The notes beneath the pieces are model-generated. The model saw nothing but the letters and a program-made list of their open reading frames with translations, was not told where the DNA came from and searched no databases. A DNA stretch of 64,000 nucleotides from a virus. Shown in pieces: positions 9,085 to 19,400 of this stretch. The DNA is taken from the IMG/VR virus record IMGVR_UViG_3300025659_000002, positions 64,001 to 128,000 of that record. The stretch is one strand, 5' to 3'. The position numbers were made by a program, and so were the translations under genes. Position 1 is the stretch's first letter. Every line of letters begins with the position of its first letter.

Positions 9085-9647
9085 TGCCTAAGATAAAAGG
9101 TTCACAAGTATTTAGTGGTTTGATAAGAGGCGCAATCGGGGAAAAGGATCCGGCAAAAATAATACAGTATTTTAAAGCTGGTGCTGGAATGATGATTGCT
9201 ACTTTAGCACTTGACGCTGTTGTAGATACAGTTACGGAAGTATTTAAATCTAAAAATAAAAAGTTTGTGGCTAAAAAAGCATTTAAGAAAATGATGGCAG
9301 TGCATCCTAAGTTACATAAGGTAGACCCTAATATACTTTCATTATACTGGGAATCATTATACCATTTTGCACCGCACATGGCTAGAGATCCGTTAGCTTC
9401 TGGAGCCTATATTAGGCAGTCTATTGAAAGGGGTCATTATGATTCCTTTGGAGGACCCCCTCCTGATACGTTTTCTACATTAGTAGGTGTTGGTAGAGCT
9501 CCTATGAAACCCGGAAAGGGTCCTGGATTATCAGATATGGTATCAAAAGAGTTAGTGCAAGGAGCATTTGACGGCTTAGCAGAATTTGGGAAAGCACAAA
9601 CATCTCCTACAAAATATAATTCACCTTTCGATAGCGACATTACATAA
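9084..9647 (+). CDS. Capsid-operon hypothetical protein with hydrophobic segment
   Basis: 187 residues with no TGA, coupled to the upstream gene by TAATG. Residues 35-50 (GMMIATLALDAVVDTV) are hydrophobic, followed by a basic stretch and then a conserved-looking H-P-K-L...W-E-S-L-Y-H-F-A-P-H-M-A-R-D-P segment. The C-terminal half is Gly/Pro-rich (GGPPPDTF, GKGPGL), suggesting an extended region. It is probably a minor virion or assembly protein because it lies between TerL and the protease. No family is recognised. Confidence 0.5.
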   Translation: MPKIKGSQVFSGLIRGAIGEKDPAKIIQYFKAGAGMMIATLALDAVVDTVTEVFKSKNKKFVAKKAFKKMMAVHPKLHKVDPNILSLYWESLYHFAPHMARDPLASGAYIRQSIERGHYDSFGGPPPDTFSTLVGVGRAPMKPGKGPGLSDMVSKELVQGAFDGLAEFGKAQTSPTKYNSPFDSDIT

Positions 9648-9654
9648 AAATTAA

Positions 9655-11376
9655 ATGATAGAAAAACGCGCAGAATACTTTTACGGAGACAATAACTCTG
9701 AGGTGTTTACCCTTATCGGTAAGGGAACCATGGAGAAAACTGCGTCGTATTCAGAAGAGTTAGTAGATTATATTAATTCTTTAAAAAAGCGTGTTGACAA
9801 AGTATATGCTTTAGTAAATGCTTTATCTGCTGGAGAATTTTATAGCTCTAATAGAAATGGTGATCATTTTCCAGAAAAGGCCTTAAAACAATATCATAAA
9901 ACATTTGAAGCTTTAGGTCATGTGTACAGACACCATGTAAATAAGGATCCAAGAAAATCGTTAGGTAAGGTTTTATTTTCACATTATAATCCTACAATGC
10001 ATCGAGTAGAATTAATATTAGAATTAGATTCTAAAAAAGGTGCAGACGTTATTACAAAAATGCAAAAAGGAGAATTACCATTTTGTTCTATGGGAACTAA
10101 AGTTCCTTTTGACATATGCTCCATTTGCGGAAACAAAGCTCAAACGAGAGCTCAATATTGTGACCACTTAAAGTATCGTATGAATAATATTTTATCCGAC
10201 GGTAGAAAAGTTTACGCAATAAATACAATGCCGAAATTTTTTGATATCAGTGTTGTAACTATCCCTGCCGACAGGACTGCTAGTTTTATTAGGCTTCTTG
10301 AAGCAAAATCATCTAGTAGACCTCGTGTTATAAAAATTGCAGAGGAATTACCAAAAGAAACAAAACAGCTTTTTAAAGCTGCCGGGTTTGAACCAAGAGC
10401 AGAAATTAGAAAAAAAGTAGACGTTAAAATAGAGATTGCGGACCAAGATCCAAAAAATATCCTATTACATACTCAGAAAAGACTTTCAGATGAAACAATC
10501 GAAAAGCTTTCTAAGTATAATATCGACGAGATACTTTCTACAATGATGGCTTTACGAATTGCACCAGTTAGAGAAGATTTTCAAAAATTGGCTGCGTACG
10601 TTTTTGGACAAAAAGAAGCGGCAGATAAATGGGCTGAAAATGGAGTTTGTTTTATTGTAGATAAGGACACAGTCCCTACAGAATTACCCAATGTAACTTT
10701 TGATAATTTTAATAGCAAGATCGCAGGGGTGCTTTTGAAGTCAGTCCCAGATATGTCTCTTACTAAACAATGAGTATTAGCAAGAGGAATACATAAAGTA
10801 GGATATGAGTCTCAAGCAACAACCTATCCAAGTAATGTTTCTAGAGAACGTAGCGGAATAAAACGTTTCTTATTTACGCAGAAAGAGGAACCACCTGTTT
10901 CAGCACATAGAAATCCAGTAGTTCCATTAGGACTTCTAGGAAGCTTATATTACGGGTATGCGAAGGTATTTAATAATCCATCGATTAATAAATTTAGATC
11001 GTTTGTAGTTAAATATCCTTGGTTACTTCCAGTATTAGTGGGAGCGGGAACGGCCGGTTCTTTAGCCAGCCAAAGTGTAGCATTTAATAAAGAAGCCTCT
11101 TTAGGAGCTGTGGACAAATTCCTAATGTCTTCTTTAATAACAGTACCAACCGCCTACTATTACGCAGGTAAACAGGAGAATAAAGCTAGAAAAGGTGTAC
11201 CTTTAAAACCAACAGAGAACTTTGCCAGAAAACATCCATTACTCGCAGGACTAGTGGGGGCCACTGTAGCAACAGCTATTAAGAGACCTAAGTTTTTTAA
11301 AACAGCAGAGTTATTATCAGAAATAAGTCCGGAAGATTTGGATTTATTGTATAAAGATATCATAGGAGGGCAATAA
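9655..11376 (+). CDS. Prohead (head-maturation) protease with zinc site and membrane-like C-terminal extension
   Basis: 573 residues with one TGA (10771-10773). The N-terminal 250 residues match the herpes-type prohead serine protease fold: His93/His94 in Y-R-H-H-V-N-K-D-P, then repeated strands, then the nucleophile Ser145 in F-C-S-M-G-T-K-V. A zinc knuckle follows (Cys155, Cys158, Cys169, His171), then F-F-D-I-S-V-V and P-A-D-R-T-A. It would cleave scaffold and N-terminal leaders during capsid maturation. The protein is unusually long. After the TGA its C-terminal third carries Gly/Ala hydrophobic stretches (LLPVLVGAGTAGSLA and HPLLAGLVGATVATAI), which may be a separately released virion protein. 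MEKTA at residues 26-30 may be a self-cleavage site. Confidence 0.85.
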
Positions 11377-11377
11377 A

Positions 11378-11965
11378 ATGTCACTTAATATAGACAATAT
11401 TTTAGCAAAACTAAAAGCTGAACACGAAAAAACAGCTGAAGAATCTTTTAATGACGCAATGCTTGAAGGTTCTACGGAAGTTAAAGAAGAAGTTAAAGAA
11501 GCAGAAAAGACTGAAGAAGTAGCTGAAGAAGTGAAAGAAGAAGTTAAAGAAGCTGAAAAGACTGAAGAAGTAGCTGAAGTAGTTAAAGAAGAAGTTAAAG
11601 AAGCAGAAAAGACTGAAGAAGTAGCTGAAGAAGTGAAAGAAGAAGTTAAAGAAGCTGAAAAGACTGAAGAAGTAGCTGAAGAAGTAGCTGAAGAAGACTT
11701 ACAGAAAGAAGCTGAAAAATATGAAGATGCGGGTAGAATTATGGCTCAAGGTTTCTGGAAGGAATTGCAGAAACAGGCGTCTGAAGAAGTAGCTGAAGAA
11801 ATAGCTGAAGTAGTTAAAGAAGAAGTGAAAGAAGAAGTTAAAGAAGCTGAAAAGACTGAAGAAGTAGCTGAAGAAATGAAAGAAGAAGTTAAAGAAGCTG
11901 AAAAAACAACTGCTGCGGATAGAATTATCGGAGCATTAACCTCACAGTATTTAGGAGATAACTAA
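11378..11965 (+). CDS. Acidic repeat protein, probable scaffold/core protein
   Basis: 195 residues with no TGA. AGGAGGG lies 8 nt before the ATG. After MSLNIDNILAKLKAEHEKTA the protein consists largely of a 17-residue unit, K-E-E-V-K-E-A-E-K-T-E-E-V-A-E-E-V, repeated with small changes four times in residues 35-107 and again at 145-180. It is highly acidic and fits long alpha-helices or coiled coils. Size, charge and position directly after the protease and before decoration and major capsid genes fit an internal scaffold. The recurrent K-T or K-V-A steps could be protease sites. The repeat DNA is nearly identical between units, so unit number may vary. Confidence 0.6.
   Translation: MSLNIDNILAKLKAEHEKTAEESFNDAMLEGSTEVKEEVKEAEKTEEVAEEVKEEVKEAEKTEEVAEVVKEEVKEAEKTEEVAEEVKEEVKEAEKTEEVAEEVAEEDLQKEAEKYEDAGRIMAQGFWKELQKQASEEVAEEIAEVVKEEVKEEVKEAEKTEEVAEEMKEEVKEAEKTTAADRIIGALTSQYLGDN
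11479..11910 (+). repeat. 51-bp in-frame direct repeats in acidic scaffold-like gene
   Basis: Units of about 51 bp coding for a 17-residue acidic motif recur from 11479 to about 11700, are interrupted by a unique stretch (about 11700-11800), and resume to about 11910. Differences between units are mostly single synonymous or conservative changes. Confidence 0.8.
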
Positions 11966-11967
11966 AG

Positions 11968-12273
11968 ATGGGAACACTATTAGACACATATAAAGCTATT
12001 CAGGAAACTGAAGCTGAAAAAGTGGCCGAAGAAGTTACTGAAGAAGTAGTTGACGAGGGTCAAGAAACTTTACGTAAGTACGCTGAGGGCGCTGAAGGCT
12101 TATTAGCTGCAGAATATGGTGAAGATTACGACGAAAATGACGTAATAAAATTAGCTGGAATGATGATTGATTACGATGTGGAACAAGAAACAATGCTTGA
12201 AAAAGTAGCTGAATTGGAAGACATGGGTACAATTATAGGACAAGCTATTAAAGCTGAGTTAGCTAAAGACTAA
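11968..12273 (+). CDS. Small acidic protein related to the scaffold-like protein
   Basis: 101 residues with no TGA. The N-terminus (QETEAEKVAEEVTEEVVDEG) repeats the E-K-V-A-E-E theme of the preceding gene, so the two probably share an origin or a protease site. The rest is helical and acidic (AAEYGEDYDENDVIKLAGMMIDYD). It begins 2 nt after the upstream stop, so the two are co-translated. It may be a second core or scaffold component; no family is recognised. Confidence 0.55.
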   Translation: MGTLLDTYKAIQETEAEKVAEEVTEEVVDEGQETLRKYAEGAEGLLAAEYGEDYDENDVIKLAGMMIDYDVEQETMLEKVAELEDMGTIIGQAIKAELAKD

Positions 12274-12281
12274 CAAAAAAA

Positions 12282-12602
12282 ATGGATCCCAAGTTAATTA
12301 GCGAAACTATGGCTCTTGTTGAATCTCTTAGAGATGATAATGAGAAATTAGCATCTGATCTGGCGCATGTGCAAAACGCGTATGCAATAGTATTTCAGAT
12401 GTTTAAAGCCGGACATGTAGCTGCAGAAAATTTGGAGTCCACAATCAAGAAATTCGTCCAAAAGGACGACTCGGAACTTGAAGTTATTGAAAAAGCTGCT
12501 AGCTTCGGAGGCGCTGTCGCGTCTCTAGGGGAAGTTAGTGACCGACTTCAGGATGACGGGACCATGGATCCTTTGACAAGAATGCTTGTCGAAGATCTTT
12601 AA
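12282..12602 (+). CDS. Small coiled-coil capsid-operon protein
   Basis: 106 residues with no TGA. Residues 1-60 show a clear heptad pattern of Leu/Ile/Val with charged residues (ISETMALVESLRDDNEKLA), consistent with a coiled coil. E-K-L-A and E-K-A-A steps recur here as well. The C-terminus (MDPLTRMLVEDL) is acidic. Placement between scaffold-like genes and the decoration gene suggests an assembly factor. No homologue is recognised. Confidence 0.5.
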   Translation: MDPKLISETMALVESLRDDNEKLASDLAHVQNAYAIVFQMFKAGHVAAENLESTIKKFVQKDDSELEVIEKAASFGGAVASLGEVSDRLQDDGTMDPLTRMLVEDL

Positions 12603-12625
12603 AGATAATCGGAGGATATAATAGA

Positions 12626-13078
12626 ATGTTAGAAATTCTTTCTACCTTAAATAACCTTACTAGAATCGACTTGACGTTAGACGCGGCAGGCTGGGTTTTA
12701 GCATCGGGCGTAATAGGCTCATGGGTTAGTCCTACCGGAACTGATCAATGTATAAAAGTTGCGGCCGCTGGAAACTTCGGATTTCCAATCTGGTCTGAAT
12801 CTAACCGTTCAAGCTCTTTAGCAGGGTTCTCCCCTGACATAGCAGCTACCGGAAAAATTACTGTTTTATATGGTAAAATCCGTGCAAGAACTGACCAATA
12901 TGATGGTACGCCAGCTATTGGGTCTAAACTATACTTATCTGTTACAGGAACACTGTCTACAACAGCTGGGAGCTCGGCTCACCAGGTAGCGGTTTGTACT
13001 AAAGCGCAGTATAGTCATGATGTTAAATTCCAAGGCGCCATAACTGCAACAAACGTAATTGAATACGTAACCATATAA
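12626..13078 (+). CDS. Head decoration protein
   Basis: 150 residues with no TGA; GGAGG lies 10-14 nt before the ATG. The sequence is beta-rich and follows the pattern of capsid decoration proteins found just upstream of major capsid genes: an N-terminal L-D-A-A-G-W-V strand, N-F-G-F-P-I-W-S-E-S-N-R, a strand ending K-I-T-V-L-Y-G-K-I-R-A-R-T, and S-K-L-Y-L-S-V-T-G-T-L. It would bind the mature capsid surface and stabilise it. Codon choice is richer in C-ending codons than in most neighbours, as in the major capsid gene, which suggests high expression. Confidence 0.7.
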   Translation: MLEILSTLNNLTRIDLTLDAAGWVLASGVIGSWVSPTGTDQCIKVAAAGNFGFPIWSESNRSSSLAGFSPDIAATGKITVLYGKIRARTDQYDGTPAIGSKLYLSVTGTLSTTAGSSAHQVAVCTKAQYSHDVKFQGAITATNVIEYVTI

Positions 13079-13093
13079 AGGAGGATTAAGAAA

Positions 13094-14017
13094 ATGGAAT
13101 ATTCAGCTAGTACGCTAAATGAGTTATTTGTAGAAAAGCTTAATTCCCCTGCGGGACTTGAGAAAGTCGCTATGGAAGGATCAGCTTTCGTTAGACAAAA
13201 ACTACGTGAAGTTTCTTTTGCAAGAAAAATAATAAATCCACAATATGTAACTAAAGCTGACTTGACAAGATCTGTCAATCACGACGGCCTAGTTAAAATC
13301 GTGGACATCGAGCCTGACTCAGAAGCCATGGCACTGAACATGCGCGGACAGCCAAACCTTAGATACGTAATGGGCGATCGATTCGAGATACCCCTGTATC
13401 AGGTTAGTTCTGAAGACTTTCAGAAGACTGAAGAAGAGCTGTTGGCCTATGAAATGCCACTGACTGACATAATTGAGAAGAACTCAGTACTCGATTTACA
13501 ACGCATTGAAGATGAAAAATTCTTAGAAGGTGTAGACGCGCTAATGCCCGTTGCAAACGCTAAGACCGGTTCTTATAGAGCATCCGGCAGTGAAACAGGT
13601 GTGATTGAAAAATCAAGCCTAAAAGAACTGTTTGACGTTTTAGACGGAGCGGAATTACGTTGCGATACCCTATTAATGGATTCTACAATGTATAACAGAT
13701 TATTCTTGTATGATGCATCAACTATTGGTGACTCAGCAGGAAGCGAAATCTACATTAATGGTTTCACTTACAATACGCTCTTCGGACGTAAAGTAGTTGT
13801 TTCCAATAAAGTGTTCAAACAGGACGGGTCAACTGCACTGTTACAGAACAAGATCTACGCTTTTGCACCACAAGAATTCTTAGGACAATTCTTAGTATTA
13901 AACGATACTAAATTCTGGATCGAAAAGAAAAAGAATATTATCACATGGGCCGTGTACGAACACATTGGCATCGGATTTGGTAACTCCAAAGCGCTTGCTA
14001 AACTTACACTGTCGTAG
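13094..14017 (+). CDS. Major capsid protein (HK97 fold)
   Basis: 307 residues with no TGA; both of the last Trp residues use TGG. The strongest ribosome site in the window, AAAGGAGG, lies about 10 nt before the ATG. The order decoration protein then capsid protein, the length, and the alternation of an N-terminal helical arm, E-loop-like region and a C-terminal beta-rich end (NKIYAFAPQEFLGQF, then FWIEKKKNIITWAVYEHIGIG) fit HK97-type capsid proteins. The N-terminus contains G-L-E-K-V-A-M-E-G, a likely prohead-protease site. A terminator follows 22 nt after the stop, so it ends its transcription unit. Confidence 0.8.
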   Translation: MEYSASTLNELFVEKLNSPAGLEKVAMEGSAFVRQKLREVSFARKIINPQYVTKADLTRSVNHDGLVKIVDIEPDSEAMALNMRGQPNLRYVMGDRFEIPLYQVSSEDFQKTEEELLAYEMPLTDIIEKNSVLDLQRIEDEKFLEGVDALMPVANAKTGSYRASGSETGVIEKSSLKELFDVLDGAELRCDTLLMDSTMYNRLFLYDASTIGDSAGSEIYINGFTYNTLFGRKVVVSNKVFKQDGSTALLQNKIYAFAPQEFLGQFLVLNDTKFWIEKKKNIITWAVYEHIGIGFGNSKALAKLTLS

Positions 14018-14039
14018 TATTAATACATACGCTAAAATT

Positions 14040-14067
14040 AGGGTCGGCTTTGCTGGCCCTTTTTTTT
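14040..14067 (+). terminator. Rho-independent terminator after major capsid gene
   Basis: AGGGTCGGC, a TTT loop, then GCTGGCCCT form a 9-bp stem with two G-T pairs, followed by seven or more T. It separates the capsid operon from promoter P3, which starts 4 nt downstream. Confidence 0.85.
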
Positions 14068-14071
14068 ACCC

Positions 14072-14100
14072 TTGACATTTTCCTCCACAAAATCTATATT
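14072..14100 (+). promoter_or_regulatory. Promoter P3 of neck/tail/fibre operon, start codon 5 nt after -10
   Basis: TTGACA at 14072-14077, 17-bp spacer, TATATT at 14095-14100, then TAGAT and ATG 14106. It sits immediately behind the capsid terminator. No Shine-Dalgarno site lies before the ATG. Confidence 0.85.
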
Positions 14101-14105
14101 TAGAT

Positions 14106-14453
14106 ATGATACATCCCACAACTAATTATAAACGTGAAATAAAGGCTTTAGTAGGAGATCCAGATGTATTTCCAGTAACTCTTCCAGGAGCTTGAGGTAC
14201 TGAGGCTGTAGACTTTACATCCGACTTAGCGGCATTATTGTTTCGAGATTTACAATTAGGGATGACAGACACAACTTTACAAGACGACAGAGCCTACGCA
14301 GTGAGTAGTGTCCTAGGGCATTCCTTAGTTACAGACGTTGTATCAACTGAAGCTACGAGTTTAATAACAAATTCTCAAATACAGATGATTGATACCAGTA
14401 TGGATACAGTAGTAATAGTTACTACGAAGGGAAACACCTTAACTATAATATAG
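14106..14453 (+). CDS. Neck/tail hypothetical protein, first gene of P3 operon
   Basis: 115 residues with one TGA (PGAWGT). It opens the long operon that holds the neck, glycosylation and fibre genes. The ATG lies 5 nt after the -10 box, so the message is probably leaderless. Composition is mixed, with a beta-rich C-terminal part (IQMIDTSMDTVVIVTTKGN). No family is recognised. Its position after the capsid operon suits a head-completion protein, but that is context only. Confidence 0.55.
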
Positions 14454-14462
14454 GAGATTCAA

Positions 14463-14834
14463 ATGGCTACTAGTGTAGTATACATGAAAAGACACGATAC
14501 CAGGCCCTTCTTAGATGTTCAACTTCAGGACGTAGACGCTAATAACATTAATGTAACAGCGGCTATTGCCACTGAAGTGAAATTTACTATGAAGGAAATA
14601 AATAGCACTACTATAATTGCTACAGGGGCTTGTACCATTTTACCGGCAACAGACCTAACTAAAGACAACGGATACGATGGTCGAGTTAGGTATATTTGGC
14701 TAGCAGCAGACACCGTTACTGCGGGAGAATACTTAGGAGAATTTCAGATCACTTATACTAATGGTGATAAAATGACAGTACCTACAAGTGGTACCTTAGC
14801 TATAGTAATTTTGGAGGACTACGATAATGCCTAA
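14463..14834 (+). CDS. Small beta-rich structural protein, BppU-N-like
   Basis: 123 residues with no TGA. The arrangement R-H-D-T-R-P-F-L-D-V-Q-L-Q-D at the start, then V-K-F-T-M-K, a G-x-Y-D-G-R-V-R-Y-I-W strand, and A-G-E-Y-L-G-E-F-Q-I-T-Y resembles the immunoglobulin-like domain at the N-terminus of baseplate upper protein families. Such domains are common in small phage structural proteins. It would be a virion component near the neck or baseplate. Its end overlaps the next gene by 8 nt. Confidence 0.55.
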   Translation: MATSVVYMKRHDTRPFLDVQLQDVDANNINVTAAIATEVKFTMKEINSTTIIATGACTILPATDLTKDNGYDGRVRYIWLAADTVTAGEYLGEFQITYTNGDKMTVPTSGTLAIVILEDYDNA

Positions 14835-15315
14835 TACTCAGGAATTATTAACCAATTTAATACCCTTTGCAGATCAGCTATATGTAGATAGATTTAGAAC
14901 CTTTCTTAATGATACAGTTGCAGAAAATGAATTAGATTTAACAGAAGAAAGTTCAGATACTCTTTTATGACATTGTCTAAAAGATACCCTAGACGAAATT
15001 AATTATGAAATACCCCCAATAAGAAGTAGTGTGTATACTACAATATCCGAGGTACCAAGTTGGTCGGTAATGAAATTTGGGGCTACCCTCCATATTTTAG
15101 TTTCAAAAGGAATTCTTTCAGCAAGAAATCAATTAACATGAAATGATGCCGGAGGGATTACAGTTAGGGATCAGGATAAGTATGGGCGATATGTAAATTG
15201 ATTTAACGTGTTATCAACTAGATATGCTAGAATGGCTAGATCTATGAAAATGTCTGCCAACATAGACGACTGTTATGGCGGCGTACACTCTGAATATTTT
15301 GATATAGGATACTAA
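14827..15315 (+). CDS. Neck-region structural protein, possible head-tail connector
   Basis: 162 residues, intact only if three TGA codons are read as Trp (LLWHCL, LTWNDA, VNWFNV). Helical segments with an invariant-looking D-x-Y-G-R-Y-V-N-W-F-N motif near residue 120 and A-R-M-A-R-S-M-K-M follow. The protein lies between two likely neck genes and overlaps both by a few bases (TAATG with the next). Its size suits a connector or tail-completion protein. No family is named with confidence. Confidence 0.5.
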
Positions 15316-16097
15316 TGCTTACTTTAACTTCTTTAGATATAACGTCTTATGATATAGACGCTCTGACTTTAACTTGAGCTTTTTCAGACGTAAGTGCTTC
15401 TGGATTTAGCATTAGTGTTTATAGAAGCGAAGCGCCCAGTAGTGACATTACTGAGTATGATTTAATAGCTTCAGGAGTAACAGCTTCTGGTTTTTCTTAT
15501 TCAGATACTTCTGTAGAAAAATTATATGATCCACAACGTACCTGGTATTATAAATTAAAGATAATAGATTTATCAGATTTATCTTCGTCTATAGCACCAG
15601 CTACCCCAGCTTATTTAGATGACACTTCAACTCATAAAGTTTTTAGACGAGTAAAAGCTCTAAAAGAAAAGGCTTTAAGAGTAGGTGGGGGCAGAACTAT
15701 ATACATATTAAAAAGAAGAACTTGAGGGACACATTGTCCGGATTGTTACAATAGTACGTTAGGAAGACAAACTGAAAACGAATGTTTAACCTGCTTTAAT
15801 ACAGGATGAACAGGTGGATATTATGACCCAATAACTATAACGGGTATGATAAATCCAGCACCACAATTTAATCAAATAACAATGTTTGGAGAGTTTATGC
15901 CGAGTGACTGTGTTTTAAACATGCTAAATTATCCCCCATTGAGACCTAAAGATGTTGTAGTCGAAACTACTAATCAAAGATGAATAGTTAGACAAGTACG
16001 ACCTTTAGAATTTCAAGGAACTTTATTAGAGCAAACAGTACATCTTAGCAGAATACTTCCAGACGACACCATTTACGATAAAATATGAGCTTGGTAG
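15315..16097 (+). CDS. Neck/tail structural protein with zinc-finger-like cysteines
   Basis: 260 residues with five TGA codons; stop TAG. Residues 1-110 look like a fibronectin-III-type beta domain (L-T-W-A-F-S-D ... F-S-I-S-V-Y-R-S, then W-Y-Y-K-L-K-I-I-D). A middle segment has C-P-D-C and, after a 16-residue loop, C-L-T-C, a four-cysteine zinc site. The C-terminal part is beta-rich (KDVVVETTNQRWIVRQVR). This domain layout occurs in structural proteins of large tailed phages near the neck, though the exact role is unknown. It overlaps the next gene by 13 nt. Confidence 0.5.
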
Positions 16098-16480
16098 AAG
16101 AAGTAGCCTTATTAGACGATTTTAATACAGGCAGATTAAAATGAAATAGAAGCCTAGTAGCTTTAGAAGGCGGTATTGATTCGATAAGTACAGCTAATGC
16201 GTGGTCTCAAAATTTAGATACGGTCTCAGGACAGTATGTATCTGGAGACTCATATTTGCTGATTAGCGGCTCTTTTATGCATTCTGAGTTCCACACTAGC
16301 GGTATTGTTAATGATACCGGAGAATGAGCTTTATACGTTAACTCTCTACGAGTTCCTCCAACCGATATAACTTCAATGATAAATAATGCATTAGGAATAT
16401 TAATTCAACTAAACACCACAGCGCTAGGATATAGCATCGATGCGACTGATGAATTTCTACTATGAGGACCGGTAATATAA
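16085..16480 (+). CDS. Small hypothetical structural protein
   Basis: 131 residues with three TGA codons (KWNR, EWAL, LWGP). Hydrophobic and small residues alternate in a way that suggests beta strands (DSYLLISGSFMH, EWALYVNSLRV). No signal peptide is present. It is encoded between the zinc-finger structural protein and the giant glycosyltransferase with tight spacing, so it is probably a neck, tail or fibre-attachment component. No family is recognised. Confidence 0.5.
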
Positions 16481-16486
16481 TACTAA

Positions 16487-19400
16487 ATGAATATATATGG
16501 TCACACTTCCTTTGTCGGGCAAACTGGCTATGCCGCTCATGCTCGTGGATTTTTTAGAGCTTTAAATAACTACTTACCAGTTAAATTAAGAAATTTTTCT
16601 GTAGGGCCTTCCTGAGATGGAGTATCTGATCGTCCTCATGAAAAGGAAACATATCTAACAGACATTGATAAAGAAATGTTCATTAGGCAGACTTGTGACG
16701 AAGGTATGGATAGTGGGGTGTACAAAGGTATAGATTTTGAGATGTATAACGGAGTCGGAACTCTTCCTCCAGAAAATCCTGTTAACATAATTTTATCAGA
16801 AACAAACCACCATTACTGATTCGAAAATAGTTATCCCGGCTACAACATAGGCTATAATGTCTGAGAAAGCACTTTATATCCAAATGAGTTTTTTGAAGCA
16901 CTATTACGAAATGAAATGTTATGAGTACCCACTAAATGGCAACGCGACTGTAGTATCGCCCAAGGATACCCTGCTGATAGAGTATTTGTAGTTCCGGAGG
17001 CTGTGGACACCTCAATCTTTAACGTTAGTTCTGGAAAAAGACCAGACGAGTTTAAAGACGACCGATATAAGTTTGTATTATTTGGCAGATGGGATCATAG
17101 AAAATCTACAACAGAAATTTTAAGAGCTTTTAGTGAAGAATTTGGTGCAAATGAACCTATCGATCTGGTGTGTTCTATCGAGAATCCCCACTCGGTGGAT
17201 GGAATGAATTCTACTAAAGAACGTTTAGCTTTTCATAAAATAGAACATCCAAATATTAAAATTATACCTTTTTTACCTAGAAAAGATTACATTAATTATC
17301 TTAAATATGGAGATTGTTTTGTATCTTGCGCTAGATCGGAAGGGTGGAACTTACCCTTAATAGAAGCTATTGCTTCTGGAATTCCCACCATATGCTCAAG
17401 CCATCCGGCACAATTAGATTTTGCGGGAGGAATCTCCCAACAAGTAAGGACTATAGATCAAAGACCTATGAAGCCTTTTATGTTTGCTACAGAAGGAGTA
17501 GGATTATGAGATGAGCCTGACTTCGACCACTTAAAGGAAATAATGAGAAGCACTTATGAAAATAGAAATATAAATAAGGGCCAGGCACTTCTTAAAGCTC
17601 CTAGAGTCAATAAATTTAGTTGACAGAATGCGGCATTAACTGCTGTTGATATATTAAATAATAATGTAAATGAAAATTATTATAAAGATTTTGGAAATTA
17701 TATTACAGCTATAAAAAGTAATAATACTCCATTAATAAAAATAAATGGACCTATAAAAAAGCAATATACTGTTGAATTTCTTGAAGATAATAAAGAAGTA
17801 TATAAAGCAGAATTATCAAATGAAGATTCTTGGGCGTCTAGTTTTCCTATTTCAAAAGATACAAAAATTAGGATAAATGGCGAAGATCAATTTTTGCTTG
17901 ATAAGGTATCAAATAAAATACAAAGTACTGCTGCAAAATTAGGAGCGTATGTAGTAGGCGGTGATCTCAAATATATGCCTTATGTAGAGGCGTGTGTAAA
18001 AAGTTTATTAGAATTTTCAAAACTCCCAATAATTGTTTATGGATTTAATTGTGAAGTACCCTTTTCATATTCGAGAGTAATAAATAAAAAAATAGAATAT
18101 TCTGGAGGCAAAGTAAACCAGGTAGGTCATGTAGATAGCCAAAACTATTTTGCTAGAATAGCGGCTGCATTAGAAACTACAAAAAATGATGAATTTGATT
18201 ATTATATTTTTTTAGATGGAGATATGGTAGTGTCGGAAAATATAGACCATCTTAATACTTATGTAGATAAACTAAAACATTATCCACTATGTATGAGATA
18301 TAGATACCCCTCTTTATTACATTTTAGAGAGGATGGGGATGGGCGAAGAGAAAAGAAGCATGGAGAAGAGCTTTGCGAACTATACGGGTGAGATACCGGT
18401 AATTTACCATATAGCGGTCACACAGTGGCCACAGGTATATTTATGTATGATAAAAGATCTCAACGTTTTTTTGAAGAAGTTCTCCGAGAAGAGGCTTATA
18501 TAAGGAACATTAGTAATACAGATTCAGATGGTAAAATTTTTGTAGATGACACGGCATGCTCTGAAGAACGAATTATTAACATGTTATTTTGAAAATATAA
18601 ATATGACGAGTTTCTTCCTATAACTTGAATTTCTCCACATGACAATGTTATGGGCTTTAGCCAGGGGCATATAGCCTCCTTAAATTATTCTTCTATGTTT
18701 TTTATGGAGAATTGGCCCAAAGAAATGGATGAGATTTACCCAAAAAGCGAAGCTAATATACTAGCGTATCATCCAGAAATCGATAACAAAAATCCTAATA
18801 CTGCTTCAAAAGTATTGAGGTTTCTTAAAAAAATTAAGAAAGAGATTGTAGTTATAAGCTCTTATACTGATACCGCTAGTAAAGAAAAATTATTAAAAGA
18901 ACGCATAGCGCAAATTAAGGGGTTTGGATACGATATATTATTATCAACCCACTATGATGTTCCTCAGGAGATAAAAGATGAAGTAGATCACTATGTGTAT
19001 GATCCAAATAATGAAATATTTGAAACTCCTGAATTTTTTTGAGGAGATCTTTCTGGAGTTTATTTTGAAACTTTTTATAGTAAAAATAAAAATCATTCTT
19101 ATGCAGCGTTTACATTATTTAAAAATGCCTTTAATTACTGTAAAAACTTAGAGGTTGATACTATACATTTTTTAAATTATGATGTTTTGTTAAAATACAA
19201 TCCTTTCATTAAATTTAGAACTCTATTAAAGACCACTAATAGTTCAGGATGTTTTATTACAAGTCAATCAAACGAAGACAATATAACTTTTGAAAATGTT
19301 AGAGTTCTTATGTTTTCAGTTACCACTAAATTTAAAGGATTTGAGGGAATAGATTCTTTACAAGAATACTTAGAGCTTTCAGAAAGACAATTGGAGAAGT

